Assembly: GCF_029581275.1 (NCBI RefSeq)
Contig: NZ_CP120742.1
Span: 3,022,001 to 3,086,000, forward strand
Direction of reading: 5' to 3'
Length of the DNA stretch: 64,000 bases
Source of the DNA: Micromonospora sp. WMMD1155
GTDB lineage: Bacteria; Actinomycetota; Actinomycetes; Mycobacteriales; Micromonosporaceae
Shown: positions 27,072 through 35,549 of the stretch, piece after piece
Layout: the number at the start of each line of letters is the position of its first letter
How positions within the stretch are numbered: position 1 is the stretch's first letter
Translations under genes and position numbers: made by a program
The notes under the pieces: generated by a model
Told to the model about the DNA's origin: nothing
Databases searched by the model: none
What the model saw: the letters and a program-made list of their open reading frames with translations, nothing else

Positions 27072-30000
27072 CCTGCCCCGTGTGTGGAACCGTCGCCGTT
27101 CCCGGCGCGCGGTTCTGCCACAACTGCGGTGCCGCGTTGCCGGCCGCCGCCACGTTGCCGGCGGCCGAGCGCCGGGTGGTCACCGTGCTCTTCGGTGACC
27201 TCTCCGAGTTCACCTCCTGGTCCGAGGACCTCGACCCGGAACGGGTCGGCGCGGTCACCGACCGGGTGCTCGCCGCGCTGGCCGGTGCGGTGAAGACGTT
27301 CGGCGGGCATGTCGACAAGCTCACCGGCGACGGGATCATGGCGGTCTTCGGCGCTCCGGTGGCGCACGAGGACGACGCCGAACGCGCGGTTCGGGCCGCC
27401 CTGTCCATGCAGCGGGCCGTCCGCCGGGTGCTCGACGACGAACGGGGCGGCGGCGCGCCGCTCGGACTGCGCGTCGGCTTGAACACCGGTGACGTCATCG
27501 CGGGCATCCAGGCCGCCATCGAGTACACGGTCATCGGCGACACCGTGAACACCGCCGCCCGGCTGGCCGACGCCGCCGCCGTCGGCGCGGTGTACGCCGG
27601 AGGGCGCACCGCCGCCGCGACCCGGCACGTGTCGTCCTGGCGGGCGCTGCGCCCGCTGCGGCTCAAGGGCAAGCGGGAACCGGTCGAGGCGTACGAGCTG
27701 CTCGGTCTCCTGGACGCGCCGGGCACCCGGTCGGGGCTCGGCGACGAGGCACCGTACGTCGGCCGGGAGACGGAGATCGGTCGGGTCGCCGGTCGGCTCG
27801 CCGAGGTGATCGACCAGGGGGACCCGCGGGTGCTGCTGATGACCGCCGAGGCGGGCATCGGCAAGTCCCGGTTCGCCGCGGAGGTCGAGCGCCTCGCCGC
27901 CGGGTACGACGTCGGCCCCGGCCGGTACGCGGCGCACACCGGCGCTCGGGTGCTCTCGGTGCGGTGCGCCGCGTTCGGTGAGCGACGTCGGCTCGCGCCC
28001 CTGGCCGACCTGGTGCGTGCCGCCGTCGGCCTGCCCAGTGACGCGGCCACCGCGCTGACCCGACCGGCCGTGGAGGAGCGACTGCGGCGGCTCGGGCAGC
28101 GACTCGCCCGCTCCGGCGGCGAGACCGCGCCGATCGCCGCCGAGCAACTGCTCGCCCTGCTCGGCTACGGCGAACTGCCCGCCCACCCCGGCACCGACAC
28201 CGGGGAGTGGGGTGGGTCGGGCGTCCCGGCCGCGGACGCGGAGACGGTGCCGAACGCGGTCGCCGACCTGCTCAGCGGCCTCGCCTCGGAGGCGCCGCTG
28301 GTGATCGTGGTGGACGACCTGCACGACGCCACCGCCGAGACGATCAGTGCCCTCGGGATGACCCTGTCCCGGCTCACCGGCCCGGTCCTGGTGCTGCTGC
28401 TCGGTCGGCCGGAGCTGGTGCGTACCGCCGGGGCGCTGACCCGGGTCGCGGACGCCGAGGTGCACTCCCTGCCGCCGCTGCGCGGTGCCGACGCGGCACG
28501 GCTGCTCACCAGCTACCTGTCCGGTGGCAAGCTGCCCCAGGCCGACACGGACCGGCTGCTCGCCACCGCGCAGGGCAACCCCTTCTACCTGGCCGAGTTG
28601 GTCACCCTGCTGATCGAGCGGGGGGCGCTCACCACGGAGTCCGGGCGGGGCGTCCGCGGGTCGGGGGAACGCCCCGGCACCGGCGATCAGAGCGCGTCGG
28701 CCAGTTGGCGGCTGGTGCCCGGTTCGCTGGGTAGCCGTCTGCTCTCCCGGGACCTCGCCGCCGTCCTCGCCGCCCGGATCGACGCCCTGCCACCGGATGC
28801 CCGTTCGGTGCTGCGTGACGCCGCGGTGATCGGGGACACGGTGCCGAACGGCGCGTTGGAGGCGATGCGCGAGCAGCGTGCCGGCCGCGACGGTCGACCG
28901 TCGGCCGTGGTCGCCGTGGAACTCGACCGGGCCGTCGAGGAGTTGCTGCAACGCCGGATGCTGCACCGCTCCCGCAGCGGCTACTCGTTCGCGACCCCGC
29001 TGATGCGGGAGGCGGCGTACGCCGGGGTGAGCAAGGCGGAGCTGGCCGAGCGGCACGCCGCACTGGCCCGCTGGGCGGCGCCGACGGACGAGGCCGCCCC
29101 CGCCGGGCCGGGCGGGTTCACCGACGAGGCCCGGGACGACTTCGTGGCGACGCACGTCGAGCGGGCCGCGACGCTCGCCGACGCGGTGAAGCTGCGCCCG
29201 GACGCGCCGGCCCGCGCGGTGGTGCCGCTCGGCGTCGCCGCGCTCGGCCGGGCCGCCCGCCGGTCGCTGTCCGCCGGTGAGCCGGTGCTGGCCGTCGAGT
29301 ACGCCGAGCGCGCCACCGAGCTGGCCCGCGACGGGGTGCCGGCGGCCGATCGGGTGGTGCACGCCCGAGCGCTGCTCCAGGTCGGCCGGGTCGCCGACGC
29401 GTTGGCGTACGCCGAGAAGATCGCCGCGAACGCGGGCGACGAGGCCACCCGGGTGGGTGCCCTGCTGCTCGCGGGGCAGGCCCAGGAGACCCTGGGGGAT
29501 CAGGGTCGGGCGATGACCGCCTGGCAGGAGGCGTTGCAGGTGGCCACCGCGGGCGGCCTGCCCGTCCAACGCGCCACCGCGATGCGTCGACTCGGGATGG
29601 CCGACTTCGTGGCCGGACGGCTGAGCCAGGCGAGCAGCCGGTTGGCTGCCGCGTACCAGGTCAGCCTCGGCGCGCAGGACCGGCGTGGGCAGGCGTGGTC
29701 GCTGCAGAACCTGGCATGGGTCACCACCACCCGGGGTGACTTCGCCGGCACCGACGCCGTGCTCGGTCGGGCCGCCCGGCTCTTCGCCGAGCTGAAGGAC
29801 CCGTACGGGCGGGCGTGGCTGCGTGGCACCACGGCGTTCGCCCGACTGCTCGCCGGTCGGTTGCGCGAGGCGTGCCGGATGGCGCAGGTGTTCCTGCCCT
29901 TCGGGGAGCGGGTCGGCGAGGCGTGGGCGGTGGGCACGCTGCGCGCGGTGGCCGCGTTCGCCACCGCCGAGCTGGGTGACCTGGCCGAGGCGGACCGGGA

Positions 30001-30691
30001 GGCCCGGCGGGCGTACCGGGAGTTCGCCGCCGCGTCCGACGACTGGGGGCGGGGGTTCGCGCTGGTGGTCCGCGCTGTGGTGGCGCGAGGGCTGGGCGAG
30101 CCGGAGCACGCGGCGGACCTGCTCACCGACGCCCTGGCGTACGCCGAGCGCACCTCGCACCCGCTGCTCACCGGGATGGCCGGCACGCTTCGCGGGTTCG
30201 TGGCGTTGGACCTGGGCGACTGTGAGACCGCCGAGCAGATGGCCCGTTCGGTGCTGACCACAGTGGAGCCGCACAACCCGCAGGCCCCGGCGCAGGTGGC
30301 GCCTCGGGTGCTGCTGGCGACGGCACGCCTGGCCGCCGGTGACTCGGCGACCGCGGTGGGGCTGCTCGCCCCGGTGGCCACGGCCGCCGCGAACGCGCCC
30401 TCGCTGCTGTTCTCCCGCCGCCAGACGATGGCCCAGTACGCGGCGGCGCTGCTCGCCCACGGTCAGCGGGAGCAGGCGTTGGACTGGGCCCGACGGGCGG
30501 TCACCGCCCCGGCCGAGGACGTGCGCAGTCAGGTGATCGCGGCGAGTGTGCTGGCCGAGGCGCTGGCTGCCTGCGGCCAGCCGACGGAGGCGCTGTCCTG
30601 CGCGGAGGAGGCGGTCCGCCTGGCGTACGCGACCGAGCAGCGCAGCGAACGCCCCGCCGCCGACGCCCTGCACGCCCGCCTCTCCCCCTGA
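27068..30691 (+). CDS. Zinc-ribbon, class III adenylyl cyclase, AAA ATPase and TPR protein
   Basis: A 1207-residue multidomain protein. A zinc ribbon is at residues 3-20 (CPVC ... CHNC). A class III nucleotide cyclase domain covers about 37-205. It has metal-binding Asp44 (LFGDLSEF) and Asp88 (LTGDGIM), the purine-recognising Lys84, and VIGDTVNTAARL with the transition-state Asn and Arg. The catalytic set therefore looks complete. A STAND-type ATPase follows with Walker A EAGIGKSRF (about 260) and Walker B VIVVDDLHD. Alpha-solenoid TPR-like repeats fill about 750-1200. It likely makes cAMP under control of nucleotide and partner binding. GTG 27068 overlaps the preceding stop. Confidence 0.87.
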   Translation: MTCPVCGTVAVPGARFCHNCGAALPAAATLPAAERRVVTVLFGDLSEFTSWSEDLDPERVGAVTDRVLAALAGAVKTFGGHVDKLTGDGIMAVFGAPVAHEDDAERAVRAALSMQRAVRRVLDDERGGGAPLGLRVGLNTGDVIAGIQAAIEYTVIGDTVNTAARLADAAAVGAVYAGGRTAAATRHVSSWRALRPLRLKGKREPVEAYELLGLLDAPGTRSGLGDEAPYVGRETEIGRVAGRLAEVIDQGDPRVLLMTAEAGIGKSRFAAEVERLAAGYDVGPGRYAAHTGARVLSVRCAAFGERRRLAPLADLVRAAVGLPSDAATALTRPAVEERLRRLGQRLARSGGETAPIAAEQLLALLGYGELPAHPGTDTGEWGGSGVPAADAETVPNAVADLLSGLASEAPLVIVVDDLHDATAETISALGMTLSRLTGPVLVLLLGRPELVRTAGALTRVADAEVHSLPPLRGADAARLLTSYLSGGKLPQADTDRLLATAQGNPFYLAELVTLLIERGALTTESGRGVRGSGERPGTGDQSASASWRLVPGSLGSRLLSRDLAAVLAARIDALPPDARSVLRDAAVIGDTVPNGALEAMREQRAGRDGRPSAVVAVELDRAVEELLQRRMLHRSRSGYSFATPLMREAAYAGVSKAELAERHAALARWAAPTDEAAPAGPGGFTDEARDDFVATHVERAATLADAVKLRPDAPARAVVPLGVAALGRAARRSLSAGEPVLAVEYAERATELARDGVPAADRVVHARALLQVGRVADALAYAEKIAANAGDEATRVGALLLAGQAQETLGDQGRAMTAWQEALQVATAGGLPVQRATAMRRLGMADFVAGRLSQASSRLAAAYQVSLGAQDRRGQAWSLQNLAWVTTTRGDFAGTDAVLGRAARLFAELKDPYGRAWLRGTTAFARLLAGRLREACRMAQVFLPFGERVGEAWAVGTLRAVAAFATAELGDLAEADREARRAYREFAAASDDWGRGFALVVRAVVARGLGEPEHAADLLTDALAYAERTSHPLLTGMAGTLRGFVALDLGDCETAEQMARSVLTTVEPHNPQAPAQVAPRVLLATARLAAGDSATAVGLLAPVATAAANAPSLLFSRRQTMAQYAAALLAHGQREQALDWARRAVTAPAEDVRSQVIAASVLAEALAACGQPTEALSCAEEAVRLAYATEQRSERPAADALHARLSP

Positions 30692-30697
30692 CTCCGG

Positions 30698-30753
30698 TGA
30701 TCAAGAGGTTTGCGTCAGGAAACGGCCGTGCGGTGACGGAAACCTCTTGATCA
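30698..30753. repeat. Long inverted repeat after the cyclase gene
   Basis: TGATCAAGAGGTTT (30698-30711) and AAACCTCTTGATCA (30740-30753) are perfect complements. After one mismatch the stem continues with CGTCA/TGACG, giving about 20 bp. The inner loop holds the palindrome ACGGCCGT. It starts 6 nt after the stop codon, so it may terminate transcription, but its ends are AT-richer than the surroundings and it has a modular, mobile-element look. Confidence 0.75.
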
Positions 30754-30877
30754 ACCCGAATGGGTCGGCTGGGTTTCTGCCGGTTTTGGGGATGTGGTCA
30801 TCGGGGTGAGCCGCTAGCGTGTCACCACCGTCTGCTGGTCCACAGTGGTGACGTCGCCGTGCCTGGGGAGGCCCTTC

Positions 30878-31381
30878 ATGAAGCTGCCGCGTTCCATCGC
30901 GGGCTGGACCATCGCGGTCTTCGGCGTGTTGGCGCTGGTGATGGGAACGGTCGGGCTGCTCTGGCCGGAGGCGCAGCTACGCATGCTCGGGTTCGAGGTG
31001 CCGGAGACGCGTGCCGTCGGCGATCACACCGGCACCTTCCTGCTGGCGTCCTCGATGGCGGCGTTCAACATGGGCGTCTACTACCTGCTGGCCACCGTCA
31101 CCGAGTGGCGGGTGTTCTACCGGTTCACGGTGGTCTTCCGGCTGGTCACGTTCACCGTCTTCACCATCGCGGTGCTGGCCGACATCGCTCCGGACCGGTT
31201 CTTCGGCGTGGCGGCGTGGGAGGGGCTGGGTGCCGTCGCCACAGCCGTCGGCCTGCGCCTGGACGCTCGCCGGGGCGGGTCGGCGGGCGGTGTCGGCACG
31301 TCCGACGGTGCCGGGTCGGCCGCGGTCGCCGAGGAGGGTACCGGTCCGGCCGGTGCCGCTCCGGCGGACGCGGTGCGCTGA
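30878..31381 (+). CDS. Four-helix integral membrane protein, unknown
   Basis: A 167-residue membrane protein. Four hydrophobic segments are visible: IAGWTIAVFGVLALVMGTVGLLW, LLASSMAAFNMGVYYLLATV, FRLVTFTVFTIAVLADIAP and FGVAAWEGLGAVATAVGLRL. A polar Gly/Ala-rich tail of about 40 residues follows. GGGGAGG lies 7 nt before ATG 30878. The general plan resembles small DoxX-like or DUF4345-like proteins, but I cannot name a family. It precedes the Ser/Thr kinase gene by 30 nt, so co-expression is plausible. Confidence 0.75.
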   Translation: MKLPRSIAGWTIAVFGVLALVMGTVGLLWPEAQLRMLGFEVPETRAVGDHTGTFLLASSMAAFNMGVYYLLATVTEWRVFYRFTVVFRLVTFTVFTIAVLADIAPDRFFGVAAWEGLGAVATAVGLRLDARRGGSAGGVGTSDGAGSAAVAEEGTGPAGAAPADAVR

Positions 31382-31411
31382 GCCATCGGTCGGGTTGGGT
31401 ATTTTCGAGCG

Positions 31412-32911
31412 GTGACGGACACCCCGAGAGGCGGCTTGCCGGTTCCGATCGTGCCCGGCCTGACCGATTTGCGGGTTTTTGCCCGTGGTGGTTACGCGAC
31501 CGTCTACCAGGCCACCCAGATCTCGGTGGGTCGTGAGGTCGCCGTCAAGGTGGAGAACCGGACGCTGGACAGCGAGCGGGATCAGGCCCGCTTCCTGCGC
31601 GAGGCGCGGGCAGCCGGCCGGATGTCGTCGCACCCCCACGTGGTCGACCTCTTCGACGTCGGGGTCACCGTCGACCAGCACCCCTACCTGATCATGGAAC
31701 TCTGCGACGGCTCGTACGCCGAACGGATGCGTACCTCACCGCTGGGCCCGGTGGAGGCCCGTGACCTCGGCATGAAGATCGCCGACGCGTTGGCGCACTC
31801 GCACGCGGCCGGGGTGCTGCACCGCGACGTCAAGCCGGCCAACATCCTCTACTCGCACTTCAACTCGGCGGTGCTCGCGGACTTCGGGCTGGCGGTGCTC
31901 GCCGAGCACCGCGACGCCTCGGTCACGCTGGAGGTGCTCACCCCGGCGTACGCGCCACCGGAGATGTTCAGCCACAGCCCGCCGTCACCGGCCGTCGACG
32001 TGTACGCGCTCTGCGCCACCCTCTACGCGGTGATGCACGGCCGGCCGCCCCGCTGGCAGTCCGAGCGCAACCCGAGCCTGGTGACCGTGCTGGAGATGTT
32101 CAACCAGCCGCTCCCCTCGCTGCCCGGGGTGCCGGACGAGCTGATCGAGGTCCTGCGCCTCGGCATGGCCAACGACCCCGCCGAGCGTCCCTCCGCCGTG
32201 GAGTTGCACGACCTCCTCGCGAACCTGCCCCTCGGGCCGCCGTCGGCACCCGTCAGCGGTGCCCCGGTCAGTGGCGGCGCGGCCCTCTCCGGCTCGTACG
32301 CGGTCACTCGGCCGGTGCCCCGCCCGGCGATCGAGGACACCCAGCAGGCGGTGCCCAGCGGTCGGCGCTGGCGGCGTTGGTTCCTCGGCGGCGCGGGCGT
32401 GCTCGCGCTCGCCGCCTCGGCCACCGCCGGGGCCTGGGTCGCCGACCGGGCGGCGGTGCCCACCCCGAGCCCGTCGGTCACCCAGGTCGCCGCACCGGCG
32501 ACCGGCCCCCTGCCCGGCTGCGCCACCGGCTCCGGTGCGCCGACGGCCCTGCCCGAGGGCGCCCGCTGCCTGCCCGAGCTGGAGTGCTTCGGCCCGGTAC
32601 GGATCCGCGGCAACCGCGCGGAGGCGGCCCGGCTGCCCTGCGCCGGCCGGCACACCTGGGAGACGTACGCCGAGGGCATCCTGCCGGTGTCGCTGGTCGG
32701 TGCCGACTACGACGAGGTGATCGCCGCCGCCCCGGTGCAGCAGGTGTGCAGTGCCGCGACGTTCCGGTTGACCACCGGGATCGCCGAGCCGAGCGGCTGG
32801 CACCTGGAGGTGCTACCGCCGGTCGACGGCAGCGTCGACCGGTCGTACCGGTGTCTGGCCGGTCGGGGCGTGGACGCGCTCGCCGCGCCCACGCTCACCG
32901 GCCGCCGCTGA
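31412..32911 (+). CDS. Membrane Ser/Thr protein kinase with extracellular domain
   Basis: A 499-residue Hanks-type kinase. The kinase domain (about 20-275) has Gly-loop FARGGYATVYQA, catalytic Lys46 in VAVKVE, HRDVKPANIL near residue 138 and DFGLAV near 156. A Pro/Ala juxtamembrane linker leads to a TM helix (about 323-345, FLGGAGVLALAASATAGAWV). The external domain of about 150 residues has six or so Cys (LPGCAT, RCLPELECFG, LPCAGRHTWETY) resembling the septum-formation-like sensor domain. There are no PASTA repeats. GTG 31412 is the start. The ligand is unknown. Its 3' end overlaps the convergent gene by 17 bp. Confidence 0.9.
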   Translation: MTDTPRGGLPVPIVPGLTDLRVFARGGYATVYQATQISVGREVAVKVENRTLDSERDQARFLREARAAGRMSSHPHVVDLFDVGVTVDQHPYLIMELCDGSYAERMRTSPLGPVEARDLGMKIADALAHSHAAGVLHRDVKPANILYSHFNSAVLADFGLAVLAEHRDASVTLEVLTPAYAPPEMFSHSPPSPAVDVYALCATLYAVMHGRPPRWQSERNPSLVTVLEMFNQPLPSLPGVPDELIEVLRLGMANDPAERPSAVELHDLLANLPLGPPSAPVSGAPVSGGAALSGSYAVTRPVPRPAIEDTQQAVPSGRRWRRWFLGGAGVLALAASATAGAWVADRAAVPTPSPSVTQVAAPATGPLPGCATGSGAPTALPEGARCLPELECFGPVRIRGNRAEAARLPCAGRHTWETYAEGILPVSLVGADYDEVIAAAPVQQVCSAATFRLTTGIAEPSGWHLEVLPPVDGSVDRSYRCLAGRGVDALAAPTLTGRR

Positions 32912-33239
32912 GCCCGTTCGTTCCGCGTCGCCGGTCACGCACCGCACGCAACGCGTCCCGGCTGTCGAGGGCGTCGAGAGTGTCGGCGTCGATCCCGTAG
33001 GGCATCAACTCGGGCGGTCCGACGGCCGCCGAACGATCCACCGGCTCCGGAGCGTCGCCCTGCCGGGCGGCGGAGACGGCGACCCCGGCCACCATGATCA
33101 ACAGGACGCAGAGTAGTGCCAGGGCCACGCCGAGGAGATCCTGGCGGCGCCAGATGACCAGCATGACCAGCGGCGCGAGAGCTCCCAGCGCCGCGAGCAC
33201 CGCCACCGTCCGCGCATCGGGTCTGGGCAATCGGCTCAC
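32895..33239 (-). CDS. Small two-helix membrane protein
   Basis: A 114-residue protein from GTG 33239. Two hydrophobic stretches near the N-terminus (VAVLAALGALAPLVMLVIW and LLGVALALLCVLLIMVAGVAV) are separated by RRQD, forming a helical hairpin. The charged C-terminus (DADTLDALDSRDALRAVRDRRR) lies on the same side as the N-terminus. Tail-to-tail overlap with the kinase gene is seen. I do not recognise the family. Coding is supported by codon bias and membrane topology. Confidence 0.65.
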   Translation of the reverse strand: MSRLPRPDARTVAVLAALGALAPLVMLVIWRRQDLLGVALALLCVLLIMVAGVAVSAARQGDAPEPVDRSAAVGPPELMPYGIDADTLDALDSRDALRAVRDRRRGTNGLSGGR

Positions 33240-33407
33240 CCGTCCAGCATGTCGTGACGAGCCCGGCTGTCAACCGCAGAGCCGACCGCCGCGCCGATCG
33301 ACATCGATCGGCCGGTCGGTCCGACATGGCCGCTCGGCGTCCACACGCAATGGACAAGAGCCGCTACTCTCGGTGTCCCGCAGGCTCTTCCAGCAGCGAG
33401 GTCGCTC

Positions 33408-34349
33408 ATGAACTCAGGCAGGTCGCAGTCCCGGCTCCGCTCGGTCGCGTCGACGCTGGCCGTCGCCCTCACCCTCGTCCTGGCCGCCGCCGCCGGCTGT
33501 GACAGCCGGCAGGAGCCCGACCTGCCCTCGGTGCAGGAGAAGATGCGCGAGACGCACATCTACGGCCAGTCCAAGCTGCGCATCGGTGTCGCCACGAACG
33601 AACCGTTGATGGGCGACCTACGGAACGGCCTGCACGTCGGCTTCGACGTCGAGATCGCCAAGTACATCGCCGCCTCCCTGGGCTACGAGGGGGACCAACG
33701 GCTGGAGTTCGTGTCGGTGGCCACCGAGGACCGGATCCCCTCGCTCCAAGGGGGCACCGTCGACCTCGTGGTCTCCAGCTTCTCCATGACCGAGGAGCGG
33801 AAGAAGCTGGTCAGCTTCGCCGGGCCGTACTTCGTCACCACCCAGGAGGTGATGGTGCCGGTACGCCTCAAGGACAGCATCCGCACCATCGAGGATCTGC
33901 GCGACCCGGCCTACAAGGTCTGCACCAGCGGTGGCTCCACCACCGAGGCCGAGCTGGAGAAACACCAGGTCAAGACGTTCGTGGTGAAGGACGTCGGCGA
34001 CTGCGTCGACGGCATCCGCAAGGGCCGCTACGACGCGGTCAGCTCCGACGAGTCGATCCTCGCCGGTTTCCTGGCCAGCTACCCGAAGGAATTCGAGATC
34101 GTGGACATGCCGTTCGGCACCAGCGAGTTGCTGGGCATCGGCGTGCCGATCGGGGATCCCGCGCTGCGGGACCTTGTCGCGTTCTTCCTGCAGAAGAGTT
34201 ACGAACAGGGGCGCGACGGCGAGGCCAGTCCCTGGCAGACCGCGTACAACCGGACCCTGGGCCCGTGGTTGAAGGCCGAGAAACGCCAGCCGCAACCGTT
34301 GGAGGTGCCGAAGCTCGTCGACTTCGACGACAAGGCGCCCGCGAAGTGA
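33408..34349 (+). CDS. Amino-acid-type solute-binding lipoprotein (family 3, GlnH-like)
   Basis: A 313-residue lipoprotein. The signal peptide ends LVLAAAAGC with lipidated Cys31. The mature part is a type 3 solute-binding domain: LRIGVATNEPLMGDL, VGFDVEIAKYIAASLG, VATEDRIPSLQGGTVDLVVSSFSMTEER, and FAGPYFVTTQEVMV. It also holds CTSGGSTTEAEL and DCVDGIRKGRYDAVSSD, probably joined by a disulfide. This matches glutamate/glutamine/aspartate binders. No permease or ATPase gene lies near, so a sensory role like mycobacterial GlnH is an option. The following membrane-protein gene overlaps by GTGA, so the two are translationally coupled. Confidence 0.9.
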   Translation: MNSGRSQSRLRSVASTLAVALTLVLAAAAGCDSRQEPDLPSVQEKMRETHIYGQSKLRIGVATNEPLMGDLRNGLHVGFDVEIAKYIAASLGYEGDQRLEFVSVATEDRIPSLQGGTVDLVVSSFSMTEERKKLVSFAGPYFVTTQEVMVPVRLKDSIRTIEDLRDPAYKVCTSGGSTTEAELEKHQVKTFVVKDVGDCVDGIRKGRYDAVSSDESILAGFLASYPKEFEIVDMPFGTSELLGIGVPIGDPALRDLVAFFLQKSYEQGRDGEASPWQTAYNRTLGPWLKAEKRQPQPLEVPKLVDFDDKAPAK

Positions 34350-35530
34350 GCGCGGCGACCACCGCCGCCGGCGACGGCCAGGTCCCACCGCCCCGCACAT
34401 CCGTTCCGGACGACGACGCCGCGCCGACCACCGACGGTCCGGTGCCCGCGGCTGGTGGGGCGGCCCCCGTCGGGTGGCCGGCCGGTGTGCCGGTCGCCGA
34501 ACCGGCCGAGCCGGTCGTCGCCGAGGTCGAGCCCGGGCGGGTCCGGTGGGACCCGGCCGAGCGGCGGGCCCGCGCCAGCCAGTCGTTCTGGACGGCCGTG
34601 GTGGGCGTACCGGCGATCTTCTCGGTGCTCCGCCTCGGTGTGGAGGCCGGCGGCGAACTCCAGACCACGCTGTTGCTGGTCGCGAACGTCGGGCCGGTCA
34701 ACCTGCTCGCCGGTTTCCTGACCACGGCGGCCCGGCTGCTCTCGACCGGACTGGTCGCCGTGTTCGCGCTCGGCGCGGTGCTGGCCGTCAGCGCCGACCG
34801 GCTACCACCGGGCACCCGTCGTCGTCCGCTCTTCGCCCGCTGGGCCGACATCACCCCGGCCTGGGTGGTCCTGGCGAGCTTCCTGCTCGCCCTGATCACC
34901 TGGCCGCTGCTCTACCTTCCGTTGCTGTTGCCGGCGTTCGTGGCCGCGTTCCAACTCAGCCCCGCGCGCCTGCACGAGCGGGTGCTGCCCCGGCTGCTGA
35001 TCATCGTCGCGCTGCTCGCCGGGTACGGCTGGCTGATGCTGCCCACGCTGCGCGACGCGATGCGTCAAGGCGACGAGTGGCTGGTGCTGGCGCTCATCGT
35101 GGTGCCTCCGCTGTTGGCCCTGATCATCGCCGGGCCCCTGCCGGGCGTGGTGATCCGGCCCCTGGCGTCGGTGACCGAGGTGGCGGTGCTGGCCACGCTG
35201 GTCTGGGCCGCGGTGCCGGTGATCAGCACGCCGGTGTTGCCGTTGACGGTCACCACCGTAGGTCCGGAGAGCGGCCCGACCGAGGACGTACGCGGGCACG
35301 TGGTCACCACCGACGACGTCAACATGGTGATCCTTCAGGAGCGGGGCGGGGTCCGGTACGTTCCGGTCGACCTGGTGCGCGCGCAGGTGCTCTGCCCGAG
35401 CGAGGAGGAGCTGCCCCGGCACCAGCTGCGCATCCACGACTTCCACGTCGAGGACTCCCTGCTGGAGGGCATGGGCCGACGGGTCCGCCCGGTCCACCGC
35501 ATCGACGCCGCCTGCCGCACCGCGCCCTGA
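34346..35530 (+). CDS. Polytopic membrane protein coupled to the binding lipoprotein
   Basis: A 394-residue protein. Residues 1-75 are disordered and Pro/Ala-rich. RRARASQSFWTAVVGVPAIFSVLRL begins a set of about six to eight TM segments, with clear ones at LLAGFLTTAARLLSTGLVAVFAL, WVVLASFLLALITWPLLYLPLLL, VLPRLLIIVALLAGYGWLML and LALIVVPPLLALIIAGPL. A C-terminal domain of about 110 residues follows (GHVVTTDDVNMVILQERGGV; VPVDLVRAQVLCPSEEEL). It has no transporter signature that I recognise. Start-stop overlap with the solute-binding lipoprotein suggests a physical partnership, as for GlnX with GlnH in M. tuberculosis; that analogy is inferred. Confidence 0.75.
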   Translation: MSAATTAAGDGQVPPPRTSVPDDDAAPTTDGPVPAAGGAAPVGWPAGVPVAEPAEPVVAEVEPGRVRWDPAERRARASQSFWTAVVGVPAIFSVLRLGVEAGGELQTTLLLVANVGPVNLLAGFLTTAARLLSTGLVAVFALGAVLAVSADRLPPGTRRRPLFARWADITPAWVVLASFLLALITWPLLYLPLLLPAFVAAFQLSPARLHERVLPRLLIIVALLAGYGWLMLPTLRDAMRQGDEWLVLALIVVPPLLALIIAGPLPGVVIRPLASVTEVAVLATLVWAAVPVISTPVLPLTVTTVGPESGPTEDVRGHVVTTDDVNMVILQERGGVRYVPVDLVRAQVLCPSEEELPRHQLRIHDFHVEDSLLEGMGRRVRPVHRIDAACRTAP

Positions 35531-35549
35531 CCACACCGACGTCGACGGC

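Noticed and set aside
26948..30673. A 1241-residue open frame on the minus strand opposite the cyclase-ATPase gene
   Set aside because: Composition is Gly/Arg/His/Gln-rich as expected of an antisense shadow in GC-rich DNA; no domain is recognisable.
31412..32911. PknB or PknG orthologue
   Set aside because: There are no PASTA repeats (PknB) and no rubredoxin or TPR domain (PknG); the external Cys-rich domain is different.
33408..35530. ABC amino-acid importer operon
   Set aside because: The second gene lacks the permease EAA loop and no ATPase gene is adjacent, so a full importer is not supported.
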